Shown one piece after another: positions 22,365 to 34,113 of a stretch of 64,000 nt of DNA. Positions within the stretch are counted from its first letter, which is position 1, and every line of letters starts with the position of its first letter. The notes under the pieces are model-generated. The model saw nothing but the letters and a program-made list of their open reading frames with translations. It did not search any database and was not told where the DNA came from. A program made the position numbers and the translations under genes. This stretch comes from Pegoplata infirma (Eukaryota > Arthropoda > Insecta > Diptera > Anthomyiidae), in NCBI GenBank assembly GCA_963921195.1, contig OY992539.1, forward strand, positions 38,758,518 to 38,822,517, read 5' to 3'.

Positions 22365-24439
22365 GTATAAAAAATCTTCCCTTATTTGCAAAACTCCTTT
22401 TATACCTGAAATCTATGAGAATCTTTGTAAATCCTTTTAAAACAAATTATTAAATTATCACCCATTAATATTGAAACCTCTGAAGCAAAAAAAAATAAAT
22501 AAAACTTAAATCATATTTTCAACAGTTTTGCTTAAATCAAATAATTTTGACATTTTATTTATTCCCCCCAAAAGACCCTTTTAAGACATATTAACCATAA
22601 ATTAAAAATATAAAAAAAAATCTGTACAACACGGAAGTTTAAAAATGTAATTCGATAAGGCTGCAAAAGCAAAAACCAAAAATAAAACAAAAGAAATTTG
22701 TATTTTTTTTTAATATCGAAACAATGAAATGAAATCTTGCACGTATTCGAAACACTAGGGAGATTAATCCTTTTTTACTTTTTAATATTTCTGTAGTTAA
22801 ACATTTTGGCTTTATGAAAATTGTACTATTATTAAAGGGGTATAAGACAATAAAACACAATATTGAGTCGTCGTTAATGGCGTCTGCTGCTACAATATTT
22901 CATATTTTTGTATATTGTAAGTATGTTTGAATGTACAAAATATATTTTTTATAACCTTAATTAGAGTCCTAACACTAAGCGTCATGCCTTTAGCTTTGCG
23001 TGTTTCTTGGATGGCTTGTGTGGCAGGCAGTCAGGCAGGCAAGCAGAACTGGTCGGTTGTTTGTTTGGCTATGGCTTGCTTTTCATATTAAAACAAAATA
23101 TTTTAAAGGTAAAAAAATATTCTATATGATTGTAAAACACAGTTTTTTTGAAAAGGATGTAAAGAAAGTGAATGGGTGAGAAATTTCTGAAATTGTTATA
23201 TTAACGTATTGATAGCCAAACTTTATAAAAACGCTCATAGAAACATTTTAGTAAAAACGAAAAAATTTAAATCGGTAAAGACCGACCATTTTCAAAATCA
23301 GAGCCCAGTTTTGTGTGTGTTTTTTTTTATTATATTTTGAATAATAAAAAAAAAAAAAACCAAAAACAACATCGTGTTTGGTTTTACGTCCTCTACAAGT
23401 TCCCTAAAGGTCGTCAGAATTTTTCAAATACCGTTTTTTTCGTTTTTTCGCCATTTTGGTTAGAAATAGCTTTTGCCCGAACTCGTACAGCTCGGCAAAT
23501 ACGACAGATACGACAAAAAGTGTCTAAATAAAGTAGATGCGCAATAAGATGAGCTAATGTTTTGCTGTATAAATAGGTGTTCTTTCCAAAGTAAATTTTT
23601 CTAGAAAAATAAAGCTATATTAATTTGTCGTTCCATGCAAAACGCATTCAAAAATCGGTAGAGGACCCATTATGTTTAAATGTTATTGATCCGTAGAGGT
23701 TTCTAAGATATTTAAGTGATATCCATCTATCTGTGTTTGTCGACAAAAAAGTTTTTGATGAAAAAAGGTTTTTAATGAAAAAAGATTATTGATAAAAAAA
23801 ATATTTAATGAAAAAAAAAATTATAAAAAAAATATCGATATAAAAAATACTGGCGAAAAGAAATATTCATACAACAAAATTTATGACAAAACAAGTAGAA
23901 AACTTAAATTCGACTTATTGTTATCCCAATTTATGAATTCCCTCCACAATGCCCTTTTTAAGTGAATTTTCTAACGTGGAAAAAAATTTTTTTTTGATTA
24001 GAAATATTTTATTTTGTATAAAAAAACTTTTTTTATTAATTTATTAAAAAAAAAAAATAATCTACTAATTTTTTTTTTTAGTGTAAAATTTTTTTGTGTG
24101 TAAAATTATTTTTTAGTAAATTTTCGTTTGTTTTAGTGTAAAAATATGTTTGAGTGACAAAAATACGTTGTAAAATATTTTTGTGACTTACCAATGAATT
24201 TAAGGTGATACTAAGCTGAAATTCTCGGTTTTGCTAATAACTTTTGAACCACTAGACCGATTTGGCTGAAATTCAATACGAACCTTTCCAGAGGATCGAC
24301 AAATATATATACCAAGCGTGTTTTTTATCTCGTGACTTCACGAAAAACCGTTTCCAAAATTCAGTCTTTTACTCATAACTTTTGTTTTTGCCACTCTATC
24401 ACTAGAATGGCAAAAACATTAAAAATTTAAAAAAAATAT
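22365..24439. other. Unassigned AT-rich sequence
   Basis: No supportable gene over 2 kb. A relatively GC-richer island at about 22980-23080 carries GGCAGGCA/CAGGCAGG tandem motifs. At 23740-23860 there is a second (GATGAAAAAAA)-type A-rich tract. At 24190-24360 there is a family B-like flank (ATAACTTTTGAACCACTAGACCG). The short open frames at 22639-22860 and 23313-23531 have no domain. Confidence 0.45.
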
Positions 24440-24730
24440 TAATTTTGAGGATGTTTATTCTGACACGTGTCGATTAAGTTATTTTTGCAAGACTTAATCG
24501 ATACGTGTTTCGGAATTTGTCAGATTCCATTGTCAAGATTATTTAGCAAAAATCGTCGATTAAGTCTTGCAAAAATGACCAACATAAATAAATTTAAAAC
24601 AAAAAAATATTTTTCTTGAAAATTATACTATGAGAATATCATGGTATTAATTAGTAAAGAAAATAATCACCTCAAGCCAGAATAAATATCCTCAAAATAT
24701 AATATTTTAAAGGTCGATTAAAACAATTTT
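24440..24730. repeat. Dispersed repeat family D copy
   Basis: GACACGTGTCGATTAAG, GACTTAATCGATACGTG and TTTCGGAATTTGTCAGATTC are followed by a CTCAAGCCAGAATAAA-type block in inverse order. The family is described under 2041-2360. Confidence 0.7.
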
Positions 24731-24774
24731 TATTTTTTAATAAAAATTAATCAGAATTTAAAAAATATTAACGA

Positions 24775-24915
24775 AAAAATTATATTGATGAAAAAAAATA
24801 TTGATGAAAAAAAAAATGATTAAAATAAAATTAAAAAAATATTAATGAAAATAAATATTGTTGAAAAAAATATTGATGAAATAAAAAATTGATGAAAAAG
24901 AAATTTATGAAAAAT
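24775..24915. repeat. Short (GATGAAAAAAA)-type A-rich tract
   Basis: Units such as ATTGATGAAAAAAA recur about eight times. Same composition as the arrays at 4430-5290 and 23740-23860. Confidence 0.7.
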
Positions 24916-25077
24916 ATTTTTTTTATGTTTTATTCACCAACTGGTGAATATGTGTTATATTCACCACTAAGTGAATTATTATCCAAATTACAAAACCCAG
25001 GTACTTAAATGTTTGGGTTTAAGAAAATAAAAACAGTAATTCTTATTTTATTTTTTGTCAATCGTTAGCTTATATTA

Positions 25078-26698
25078 GGGTTGCCATTTCCATTTTGAGA
25101 AAAAGAGGACGCCAACCTCAAAAAAGGAGGACATTTGACCCAAAAAAGAGGACAATTTTTTTTAATAAATTAATTTTAAAGAAGTAAACTGAGCGACACA
25201 ATATGCAAAAAAAATGCATTTTTATTAAGGAAACAATTTTCATTTCCACTAAAAAAATCACAAAAATACATAAACGAAAATCTTCCAATTTTATTTCAGA
25301 AAGGACCAATTATATTTCAAAAATTTTCAATTTTAAAAAATGTTTAACTATATTTCCAATTATATATGAGAAATTTTCAATTATATTTCAGAAATATTAA
25401 TTTTTAATTCAAAAGTGTTTGGTTAATTTAAAAAAATGTCCAATTATAATTCAAAAATTTTAATTGTATATCAGAATTTTCTATTTGTAATTCAAAATTT
25501 TCTAAATGGTTTTCAGAAAATTCCATTTGTATTTTAAACATTTCCATTTAAAAATTTTCTCAATGATTTTAAGAAAATTACTTTTGAATTTAAATAAATT
25601 CAATTGGAATTTTAGATAATTCAATTGTATTTCAAAAACGTCCATTTTTATTTAAAAATTATCTAAATGTTCAAATTCTGATTAATTTTTATTAAAAAAT
25701 AAAAATTGTTGTACTCGACCTTTAAAATATTATATTTTGAGTAGGTTTTTTCTAGCTCGAGGTCATTATTTCCTTTACTAATTAAAACTATGATATTCTC
25801 ATATAATTATTTTCAAGAAAATTATTTTTCTGTTTTAAATTTATTATGTTGGTAATTTTTTGCAAGACTTTGTCGACACGTGTTTCGGGATGATGATCAT
25901 GACCTTACTACGATGGTACAATTTTCGTCTTCTAATTCCCAATGGAAATAGAGTCGAATATGTATTTTTATTTTAGTTTGATCATTAGCGATTGTCATTA
26001 AAGACCCTTTGCTACTTGTAGTACAGGGTTTTTATTTTTTGCTGAATAATCTTGACAATGGGATTAGACAAATCCCGAAACACGTGTCGATTAAGTCTTG
26101 CAAAAAATGACCAACATAAATAAATTTATAACAGAAAAATAATTTTCTTGAAAATTATTATATGAGATTATCATAGTTTTAATGACCTCGAGCTAGAAAA
26201 AAACCTACTCAAAATATAATTTTCTAAATGCTTTTAAAAAAAATTTATTTGTATATCAAAATTTTCTGCACAGCATTTGAAAAATTTTGAATAGAAATAG
26301 AAATTTTTAAAATATATTTAATTGGAATTTTCTGAAAAGCATTTAGACATTTTTGAAATATAAATGGAAATTTTTTAAATTAAATTGGAAATTTCTGAAA
26401 CGGGTTTTTCTGAAAAGCATTCAGAAATTTTTAAAATACAACTGGAAACTTTTGAAATACAATTGGAAATTTCTGAAATACAAATGGAATTTTTGGAAAT
26501 TCAAAGGAATTTTCTTAAAATTATTATTTTTTTTAAATTTGTAATGGAAATTTTTGATATACAAAAAAAAAATTGTAATCGGGTAAAGTGCAAAAAGTAG
26601 GACAACCCCGGACACTTTCTAAAAAAGAAGTAGGACTGCCCCGGACGCCCTAAAAAAGAGGACGGTGTCCGGGGAAAAGAGGACGGATGGCAACCCTA
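25078..26698. mobile_element. 1621-bp TA-flanked TIR element (GGGTTGCCAT ends)
   Basis: GGGTTGCCATTTCC at the left is inverted at the right as GGATGGCAACCC, each bordered by TA (25076-25077, 26699-26700). Next inside are repeats of AAGAGGACGCC/GGGACGGTG type in inverted order. Further in, arms built from a tandem AATTGTATTTCAGAAA motif (25290-25640) face their complement (26280-26590, AAATTTCTGAAATACAA). The centre is a family D fold-back (25660-26225). No transposase is present, so it is a large composite fold-back element. Confidence 0.8.
25660..26225. repeat. Family D fold-back (two facing halves)
   Basis: Starts with a TATTTTGAGTAGGTTTTTTC-like block, then CTAGCTCGAGGTCAT, then GCAAGACTTTGTCGACACG; these recur in reverse complement at 26040-26220 (CGTGTCGATTAAGTCTTGC, ATGACCTCGAGCTAG, AAACCTACTCAAAATA). 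This is the most complete copy of the family in the window. It sits in the middle of the 25078-26698 element. Confidence 0.8.
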
Positions 26699-26778
26699 TA
26701 AGGCTTATATAGTCAAACTGAGCTGGCGTCCTGCAAATTTTTAAAATAAGACACCAGCCTAAAAACATTATCATGTTA

Positions 26779-27291
26779 AACAAGTGAGAGTGTTACATTC
26801 GGCTGTGCCGAATCTTTTATACCCTCCAAAATGTTAAAAAAACGATTTTAAAAAAATCCAGGGGTCTTCATTTTTGGGCGGGGGGAGTTGTGGAAGACGT
26901 TATGGACACCTTCCCCTTGCGATTTTGAACTTCTTCTGAGATAAGAATGTTGCATTTGCTTACTTAGCAAAAGTACAAAAAACTCTGTAAAAAATGCGGT
27001 TTTTCTTAGGTTGGTTTAGTTCTCTAAGGGGGAACTTTTTTCCCCTTGGTCCGATTTTGCACATTTCTGAACTTAGCCTGCCTAGGAATATAAGACATAT
27101 TCGTGTCAAAAGTCTAGCTCTTTTATTTTGGACTGTATCGTGTCCTCTACAGACGGACAGACGGACGGACGGACTGACATCGCTAGAATGCCTTAGAATC
27201 GATCACTGATCAATAAAATATATACTTTATGGGGTCCTAGACCGATATTTCGATGCGTTACATACAGAATGACAAAGTGAGTGTACCCTAA
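26779..27291 (+). repeat. Dispersed repeat family B copy
   Basis: AACAAGTGAGAGTGTTACA, then the palindrome TTCGGCTGTGCCGAA, TTTTATACCCTCC, ..., ACGGACGGACGGACTGACAT, ATCGCTAGAATG, GATCACTGATCAATAAAAT, GGGGTCCTAGACCGATATT, ATTGACAAAGTGAG-type end. It is on the opposite strand to the 16390 copy. The open frame at 26994-27209 belongs to the repeat. Confidence 0.8.
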
Positions 27292-27730
27292 AACATTGAC
27301 AAAAATATGAGCTTGATCGTTTAAAAATTGTCGTGCCCACATTGTAGTTTGTTTGCGAGAACAAAATTGGGGCAAAATGAAAAAAAATTAAAGTGTCTTG
27401 CTTCACATCGCATACAGCGTCCTGATTGAGTCAATAATAAATTTGCTACAAGGGTCGATCTGGAAAATTAAATTATTATAGACATTTTGTAGAAAATCTT
27501 TTTAAAAATATTTTAAACAAATATTTTTAAGTCGATTTTTTCTGAGTTCAAACATTAAAAATGTAAAATAAATTCCAATCGTTTTTAGTCAGTTATCAAC
27601 TAATTTTTGCAACACCCCAAACAAAAAATAAATATTTCGTTTGACCACCAATTTTTTATAAACAAAGAAAATATAATCTTTCTAAAAAAAGACAACTTTT
27701 CAGGAGAGCCAAAAAACAGTTTATTTCGAG
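27292..27730. other. Unassigned sequence
   Basis: No gene or repeat recognised. Confidence 0.45.
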
Positions 27731-27732
27731 TA

Positions 27733-28446
27733 CCCAGTTGGCAACGTCCTCGAGCCATCCTCAGTGACGGAGCGATGACATGTCAGAGTCACACCTGACA
27801 TCCACAAGACATCTCTATGTACTGGGTTGAGGACAGTTTCATACAAATTTTCAAAATGTCCTCACTCAAAGTCATCAGTGGTCAGGGCTCACCTTCTGGG
27901 GACATGTCACCTAAGACTTCTTTGGGGAAATGTCTGACATAGGTCATGCGAAAATACAAAAATTTTCGTATTTCCTTTAGTTTTTACTTTTATCCATTTT
28001 TCTTTATAAATTATCTTTCTCATATTTAGAAAAAACTTTTCGCCTTTTTTAGTCCCAACTGGATTTGAACTTGGAACCTCCAGTTTATTAGTCCCACACT
28101 TAACCAATTGTTCCAAACTTTATTTTTAAAATTGTTTGTCTATTTATTACTTTTATTCTACTTGTTAGATTTTGATTTTATTTTAATTAAGTCGATAATA
28201 TTGCCATCTTTTTCTTGGAAATTAAAGAGTTGCCCAGATTTAAAATTCTAATTTGATATACTGCTATTCTGAAGACATTTCCTTTTAGACGTCTTAGAGG
28301 AATTGTCCACACTCTTAAAGCAAACATTCAGTGCTGACAATGTTAGGACATGTCATCAAGGATTGCTTATGATTTGTCATAACCTGAAGACATTTCCTCA
28401 AGGAATCACTGTGGAAATCTCCTCAGTGACACATTTTCCAACTGGG
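27733..28446. mobile_element. 714-bp TA-flanked TIR element with a tRNA-like module
   Basis: CCCAGTTGGCAAC at the left is inverted at the right as TTTTCCAACTGGG, with TA on both sides (27731-27732, 28447-28448). Internally, CATCCTCAGTGAC and CTCCTCAGTGACAC face each other, and TGACATGTC-type motifs recur in the arms. The middle contains a tRNA-like sequence on the minus strand (28035-28123). No transposase frame is present. Confidence 0.85.
28035..28123 (-). pseudogene. tRNA-like sequence with A and B boxes
   Basis: On the minus strand an A-box-like TGGAACAATTGG (28104-28115) is followed after 44 bases by AGTTCAAATCC (28061-28071), 10 of 11 to the B-box consensus. The run GGTTAAGTG after the A box is typical of a tRNA D-arm. 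I could not build a full cloverleaf or assign an isotype. It sits centrally in the 27733-28446 element. Confidence 0.6.
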
Positions 28447-28515
28447 TATTGTTAGAGTAATTAAAATTCGATATTCTACAATATTTTTTAAATCAACTAC
28501 TGAAGCTCGCATATA

Positions 28516-28744
28516 CACCCAAAAAAAAACGTGGGTATTCAATACTAAAAATTTAACTAATTTTAGTCCAAAAGGACCTAGTGCAGAAATTGGTAACCAA
28601 TACTAAAATTTTTAACTAATATTAGTCAAATCCAGTAAAAATTACTAATGTTAGTACTTTGAAGATACTAAAATTAGTAACGAATTAGTAGATTTTGGTA
28701 CAATATCACCTACTAACCCTTTTACTGTAGAATTATTTTGAGTG
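28516..28744. mobile_element. 229-bp TA-flanked MITE (CACCCAAAAAAAAACG family)
   Basis: CACCCAAAAAAAAA and TTATTTTGAGTG are imperfectly inverted and bordered by TA (28514-28515, 28745-28746). The body has ACTAAAATTAGTA-type short inverted repeats and a CCTAGTGCAGAAATTGGTAACC block. A reverse-complement, left-truncated copy is at 63437-63620 inside a LINE relic. It is non-coding. Confidence 0.85.
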
Positions 28745-28746
28745 TA

Positions 28747-29499
28747 GTAATTCGTTTTTAAATTTTGCACTATTAGTGATTTTATGATAGAGTGTTTTGT
28801 TTCTATTGTTTCTAGAAAATATTAAGTACATGAATAAAAATGTTCAGATAGAGAATTTTGCATTTTAATAAAAATTAATTATAAGATTTCATTTACTACG
28901 TCGTTAAATTTTTAACGTGATTTATTAATGATAACGGTACACAAGACATCCAAATTTTAAGCCATATTTGTTAAAAAAGTCAAGCAAGCTTTTTCAGAAA
29001 AAGTTGGCATCAGTGGACCAAGATCGTGGTACTGGAATTTTGTTGACAAATTCATTTTCAGCATGCAAAATTTTGTATGAAAATATATTTATAAATTAAT
29101 TATTTGAAAAGATAGAGGGTTTTGTATTCAGAAAAATTAATTGTGTTAGAGAAAAACAAAAATGCAAATAAAATAGCAAAAAAAAATATTTTTGTTCTGA
29201 ATAGATGAGGGCCGTTTTACTGAATATTTTGCCATCAAAAAGTCATTTTCCTGAAAATAAAAGAATATATAGAATTTTGAATATAGGCCCTCGATATAAT
29301 GTATTTTGCTTTTTAGTCCGATCCCAAAAATAATGAGCTCTATTCCTCTCGCTTAGGTTTATATGCTTTAGCCCAATTGAAACTTATACTCACTTCTTCA
29401 TAATTAACAATTTTTAATGAAGCAGCAGATTTATGTGCTTATTGCCGAAATCAGTAAATTTCTACATCTTTTATTTCTGACCCTTATAAATATCGGAAA
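28747..29499. other. Unassigned sequence
   Basis: AT-rich, with no gene and no clear element. Confidence 0.45.
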
Positions 29500-29945
29500 A
29501 CGTCGTCAAAAAGCGGGACAATCCCGCCAAATGCGGGACGTCTGGGAACCCTATTTGTAGTATAGGGTTTATATACAATGTTCAAAATAGTCTTGAAAAT
29601 GGAACCTGTCAAATTCCGAAACACGTTTCGACTAACTACAAGTCTTGAAAAAATTTCCAACATTCATACATAAATAAATTTAAATCGGATTTTTTTTTTT
29701 TTTTTTGAAAATTAGCATATCTTTAATGACATTTTGCAAGAAAACTGTAGCATACATCGAAAAACGGAGAACGCCATTGGAATCAGCATATCTCAAATAT
29801 AAAGAAACGTTGATCACACCTCTTGTTTTCTAAAATAGTGATCAGTTTTGTCACGCTGTGTTAGAAAAGGAAATAATGACCTCGAGCTAGAACAAACCAA
29901 CTCAAAATAAAATCTTTAAAGGTCGAATAAAACAATTTAAATTAA
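29500..29945. repeat. Solo element terminus plus family D copy
   Basis: 29500-29556 reads GCGGGACAATCCCGCC...GGGACGTCTGGGAACCCTA, the layout of a GGGTTCCCA-type terminus with its own hairpin. I found no partner end. From about 29565 to 29945 is a family D copy (AAATTCCGAAACACGTTTCG, CTTGAAAAAATTTCC, TGACCTCGAGCTAGAACAAA). Confidence 0.6.
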
Positions 29946-30870
29946 AAAAAAAAATGTATCAGAATTAAAAAATAAAAAAAGGAAAAATCAAAATAAATCT
30001 GAAGATTTGTTAACGTTTTTATTAATTTGGGACATGGAAACATGGCATGCTTATATTTTTTACCAGATTAAACTATGAGTGTATATTAAAGTAATGAGTA
30101 AACTAAACTGCTCTGTTTTTGTCTTAAGGGTGTTTTATTGGAAAAAAAATTAAAAACTCTTTCCAATATAAAACATTTTTCTATTCCATTTGAATGTTTG
30201 GTTAAAAAAACAAAAAAAATAAGGAACTAAATGAAAAAGGAATAAGTCCTTATAAACGTGTCCAATTTAGTTTTTTTTTTTTTATAAACAAAAATTAAAA
30301 CAATAATGCACGTTTAAAAAAAAGGAAAGGGTGACACGGATATGTAACCAAACAGGAACCAGGTGGTGTAAACCATTGATTTGGTTGCTTGGTTAAATGA
30401 TGACTGCTGAGTGTTGTTGGTTAGTGATGACTGTTAGCTGGATGGTTGGGTTGTTGCAGTTGCAAATGGGTTGGGTTGGTTGTTTTTACATTTTTTGATT
30501 CATGATTGTTTTGGACGTTCTATCAATCTCTACAATACAAAGTATTCAACTAATTTTACAACTGCAACAATGAAGCAAAACAAAGAATAAATTATCAAAG
30601 AAATATAAAAAAAACGAGCAAACGAAATATATTCATACATGTGTGTATTATTTTCATGGTTACTTTTTCTTTAATTTTACAATTTTCATGCATGTTCATT
30701 TGATTTTTTTTTGTAGATTTTTTTTTGTTAAATTAAATATCCTTAACAACGAAAAAAACATTTCAAAAATGCATGTGTGTAATAAAAAACAAAAAACCAA
30801 AAATTCTACCTCCCCATATGTTAAATTTAATCTTATAAAAACAGCTGAATATTTTCCATACCTCATCTAT
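29946..30870. other. Unassigned sequence, possibly host intronic DNA
   Basis: No gene supported. 30400-30490 has G/T-rich motifs (TGGTTGGGTTGTTGC) unlike the transposon-derived neighbours. The 82-codon open frame at 30643-30891 lacks any domain. Confidence 0.45.
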
Positions 30871-30872
30871 TA

Positions 30873-31573
30873 CACCGCTCTACAAATCTGAGGTTTGTCG
30901 CTGCGTTTTGGATGAAACCAAAAAAAGTTGATAGAGTTTGGTGCCCCGATTCCAAAACGGTCACTCAAATTTTTCTATCACGTCACAATTTTGAGAAAAT
31001 CGCGGATAAAGTGTCAAAAAATGCCCATTTTGACCATTTTTGAACGCCTATAAAATAAGATCCTGACATACAAATGACTTGGTATCTAGCTCATTCGAAA
31101 GTGTGTAATTTTCTCTTTTAGACAAGAACAAATCTTCTTGGAATTTAATTTTCTAAAATGGTAAAAAAATCATTAGCCACAAGTGCTATAAATCTAAAAT
31201 TTACGTATGAATTTGTATGGAAATTTGTTAAAAAACACTGTGTAAATAAACTAAATATTAAAAAAATGGAAGGTTTTTTGCTAATGATTTTTTTACCATT
31301 TAAAAAAATTTAATTTTTAGAACATTTTATCTTATTTTTAAGAGAAAATTACAGGCTTTCGAATGAGCTTGATACCAAGTCATTTGCATGTCAGGATATT
31401 ATTTTATAAGCTGTTAAAAAGGGTCAAAAATGCCCTTTTTCGGCCCTTTAACCGCGAATTACTCAAAATCCTGATGTGATAGACAAATTTGGGCTCCGGA
31501 TTTGGAATCAGCGCAACAGACACCATCCAAATCACTAACCAGAATCCAATACGCATTTTCTTGTTGAGCTGTG
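30873..31573. mobile_element. 701-bp fold-back element, TTA target duplication
   Basis: CACCGCTCTACAA at the left and TTGTTGAGCTGTG at the right are inverted, with TTA on both sides (30870-30872, 31574-31576). Nearly the whole element consists of two arms of about 280 bases (for example TGACTTGGTATCTAGCTCAT versus ATGAGCTTGATACCAAGTCA, and AATGGTAAAAAAATCATTAGC versus its complement). Ends CAC...GTG and a 3-bp TTA duplication are shared with 33483-34107. It is non-coding. Confidence 0.82.
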
Positions 31574-32629
31574 TTATTTAAGGAAAACAGTAATCAAACA
31601 GTAACCTTAGAGCCACATTCATATTAAGTATAATAAGAACCCTTGTTTTGTTTTGTAAGGATTGATCACCCTGTTGCTGTTTATAAATATTTCAGCTACC
31701 AAGACTACCAGGCCAAAGGTTAATATACTTTAACACACCTGGTTTGGTTTGATGTTTTTGTATTTTTCCTTTAATTTCATTTAAGAGCCTGTATAACTAA
31801 CATCATTTATCTAACATGTTTTACTATTTCATCCAATCATCCATCTATCCTGCATCTTTTTTAGATATCTTAAATTTCAATTTCTAATATTTTTTTTGTT
31901 ATCAAAAAAAACGTGTTGATTTCTGTTGAAAAGGTCAATGGTTTTGGTAATATTTGTTTTTTTTTTTATGTCGAATTTTAAATACAATCAATGATATTTG
32001 ATATTTTAGTTATTTTTTATGATGTAGTTTTTTAAGGATTCCTGCATTTTTTAATAAGTTCTACTTAAATGGTTCAAATTGTTAGCAGCTGTCTTATTTT
32101 TTATAAAAATTTTCCAAATATTAAAAACCACTTAATTGAATAAATATTGACTTTCAATATTTTTTTATGTACAACAAATAAATAATTCAGGAAGAAATTC
32201 TTAACATTTCACGAGACTTCAAGATGCTTAAAATATATTTAATAAAATTTTCTAAAGAAAACAATAATGGTGGAAATCTACGAAAAAGTTTGAGTCAGAT
32301 TAAATTTAAATAAATAAAATAATAATAAGTATAAAAGGTAAATTCGGCCTTGCCGAATGTTTTGGTTCCCTCCACAATTTCATAAAGATTATTGCAAAAA
32401 ACTTTATTTAAAAGGAAATTACTATTGAAAAAAAAAAATTGTTTGAAAAAAAAACTTCCGCGAAAACAAAATGTTGGAAAAAAATCCGCGAATTTTATAT
32501 TTTTTTATCAAAAAAATATGTTTGTACTTGTTTAAGTACCTTTCGGTGTTCAATTATGTTCACACTCATAAAAGTTTTACAGTTACTGTTTCACAGTCAA
32601 ACAAATAGTTTTCGTTTTAGTTAATATTA
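31574..32629. other. Unassigned sequence
   Basis: AT-rich, with no gene. At 32330-32385 is a fragment with family B features (AATTCGGCCTTGCCGAATG, TCCCTCCAC). Confidence 0.45.
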
Positions 32630-33180
32630 AAAGAAAATTCGTTTGTTTTACATACAAATATTCTAAACAACTTTTTGAACGTTTATTCAAATACATAACT
32701 GTCTTTTAAATAAAATTTTCCGTAACGTTTGTTTTTTTCAGTTATTTAAAAAACAAACCACATTATTTTATTTGTCGTTTGTTATTTGTCAGTTATTTAA
32801 AAATTTCTAAAATTAGAATTTTATTTTTTGAATTTGAAAATGAAATTTAGTTGCTGAAAATATTAGTAGCTTGTGGCACAGGGGGTAGCGTGCTGGGCTA
32901 TCAGCCAGAAATTATGAGTTCGATTCTGCTCAGGTTCGAAGTTTTTTAAAATTATTTCTAAAAAAATAAATAAAAATGAATGTAAATTTCCGTTATTTTA
33001 ACCGTTTTTTCCGTAAAATTTTGTCAGTAATTTTTTACGGATTTTTAAGTTGTTTTTACGGATTTCAACAGTTATTAATTAACATTTAAAAATAACTGAG
33101 AAATGTTTTTGTTTTAAATGAAATGTAAGTAGTCCGTTTTTTAAATAAAGTTTCATTTGTTTCAAACGTATTTTCTGTTG
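32630..33180. mobile_element. Probable fold-back element with a tRNA-like module
   Basis: AGAAAATTCGTTTG near 32630 is answered by CAAACGTATTTTCT near 33175. Inside, TCAGTTATTTAAAAA faces TTTAAAAATAACTGA, and TTTTCCGTAA-type motifs are repeated on both sides. A tRNA-like sequence (32866-32940) is near the centre. The exact ends and target duplication were not found. Confidence 0.5.
32866..32940 (+). pseudogene. tRNA-like sequence with A and B boxes
   Basis: A box TGGCACAGGGG (32874-32884), a full match to the consensus, and B box AGTTCGATTCT (32917-32927), 9 of 11, are 43 bases apart. GGTTCGAA follows at 32933. The sequence GTGCTGGGCTATCAGCCAG between them can form an anticodon-arm-like stem. 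Function as a tRNA is doubtful because acceptor pairing is poor. Confidence 0.65.
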
Positions 33181-33182
33181 AA

Positions 33183-33414
33183 TTTACTTACATAATATTT
33201 TAAGTGCACATATGTCAACCAGCAGCCGAATTAAAGCATTTTGTATTTGTAGGTTATGTTGAATGTACCAACATTTTTGAGGTGTCCTTACATTTTCGTT
33301 CATAACTTTTAAACCGTTGAAACGATATCGCTCAAATGCAATACCAAACTACTCAGGAGAACTTCCATTAAATATGTTAAGTTTCAGTCATCTCCGTGTA
33401 ATACTTTGATCGTG
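33183..33414. other. Unassigned sequence
   Basis: Contains a stretch (33290-33400) similar to flanks of family B copies (TTCATAACTTTTAAACCGTTGAAACG). Nothing else was seen. Confidence 0.4.
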
Positions 33415-33482
33415 ATCACCATTTCCACAAACAGACAGACGGTCATCGCTAGAATGTCTTAAAATCGATCACTGATCAATTA

Positions 33483-34107
33483 CACAGTGATACAAAATCG
33501 AACTTTCGGAATCGGAATGGGATGAAACCAAAAGCAAATGAAAGCTGACGTTCTCCATAACAAAACCCTCAAGGCTTTTTTTTAGGTCAGAGCTAGATTT
33601 TATTTTACACGCATTTAAAGTTGGTGATTTTAAAGTATTTAAAGTTTTTGTGTACTAAACATGTCCTACTTTGAAGGCCCCTGGTGGTGCCTTTATTGAA
33701 CATGTAGGGTCCAGTTTCCAAACTTAAGCTCAAAATTACTTCAGCTATGACTGGTATGAATTTTGCTGCAATCGGTTCAGTACCTATTTACTGAATTGCC
33801 AAATTATTACAATAAACCACTGTACACCGTTGCGTATGATTGTTATTTAAACGCAATTATTAATATAAGGCACTGGACACCGTTGCGTATGATTGTTATT
33901 TAAAGGCAATTACAATATTAATCATTCGCCACTATTACAATTTTCAAGCATTTATTATTATAATTATAATAAAAGTGCAATAACTTCAAATACGTGTAAA
34001 ATTCTAGCTCTGAACTGGAAAAAAGCCTTGAGGGGTTTGTTATGGAATATGTCAACATTCATTTGCTTTTGGTTTCATCCCATTCCGATTTTAGGTGTTG
34101 CACAGTG
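33483..34107. mobile_element. 625-bp long-TIR element, TTA target duplication
   Basis: About 130-base inverted arms: CGGAATGGGATGAAACC...AAGCCTTGAGGG-type blocks appear at both ends in opposite orientation. Outer ends CACAGTG and CACAGTG (CACTGTG when inverted) are bordered by TTA (33480-33482, 34108-34110). It lacks a coding region. Like 30873-31573 it has CAC...GTG ends and TTA duplications, so both may belong to one superfamily. Confidence 0.8.
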
Positions 34108-34113
34108 TTATAT

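Noticed and set aside
33483..34107. Transib element or RSS-like recombination site
   Set aside because: The CACAGTG/CACTGTG ends fit, but the flanking duplication is TTA (3 bp) instead of 5 bp, and there is no coding region.
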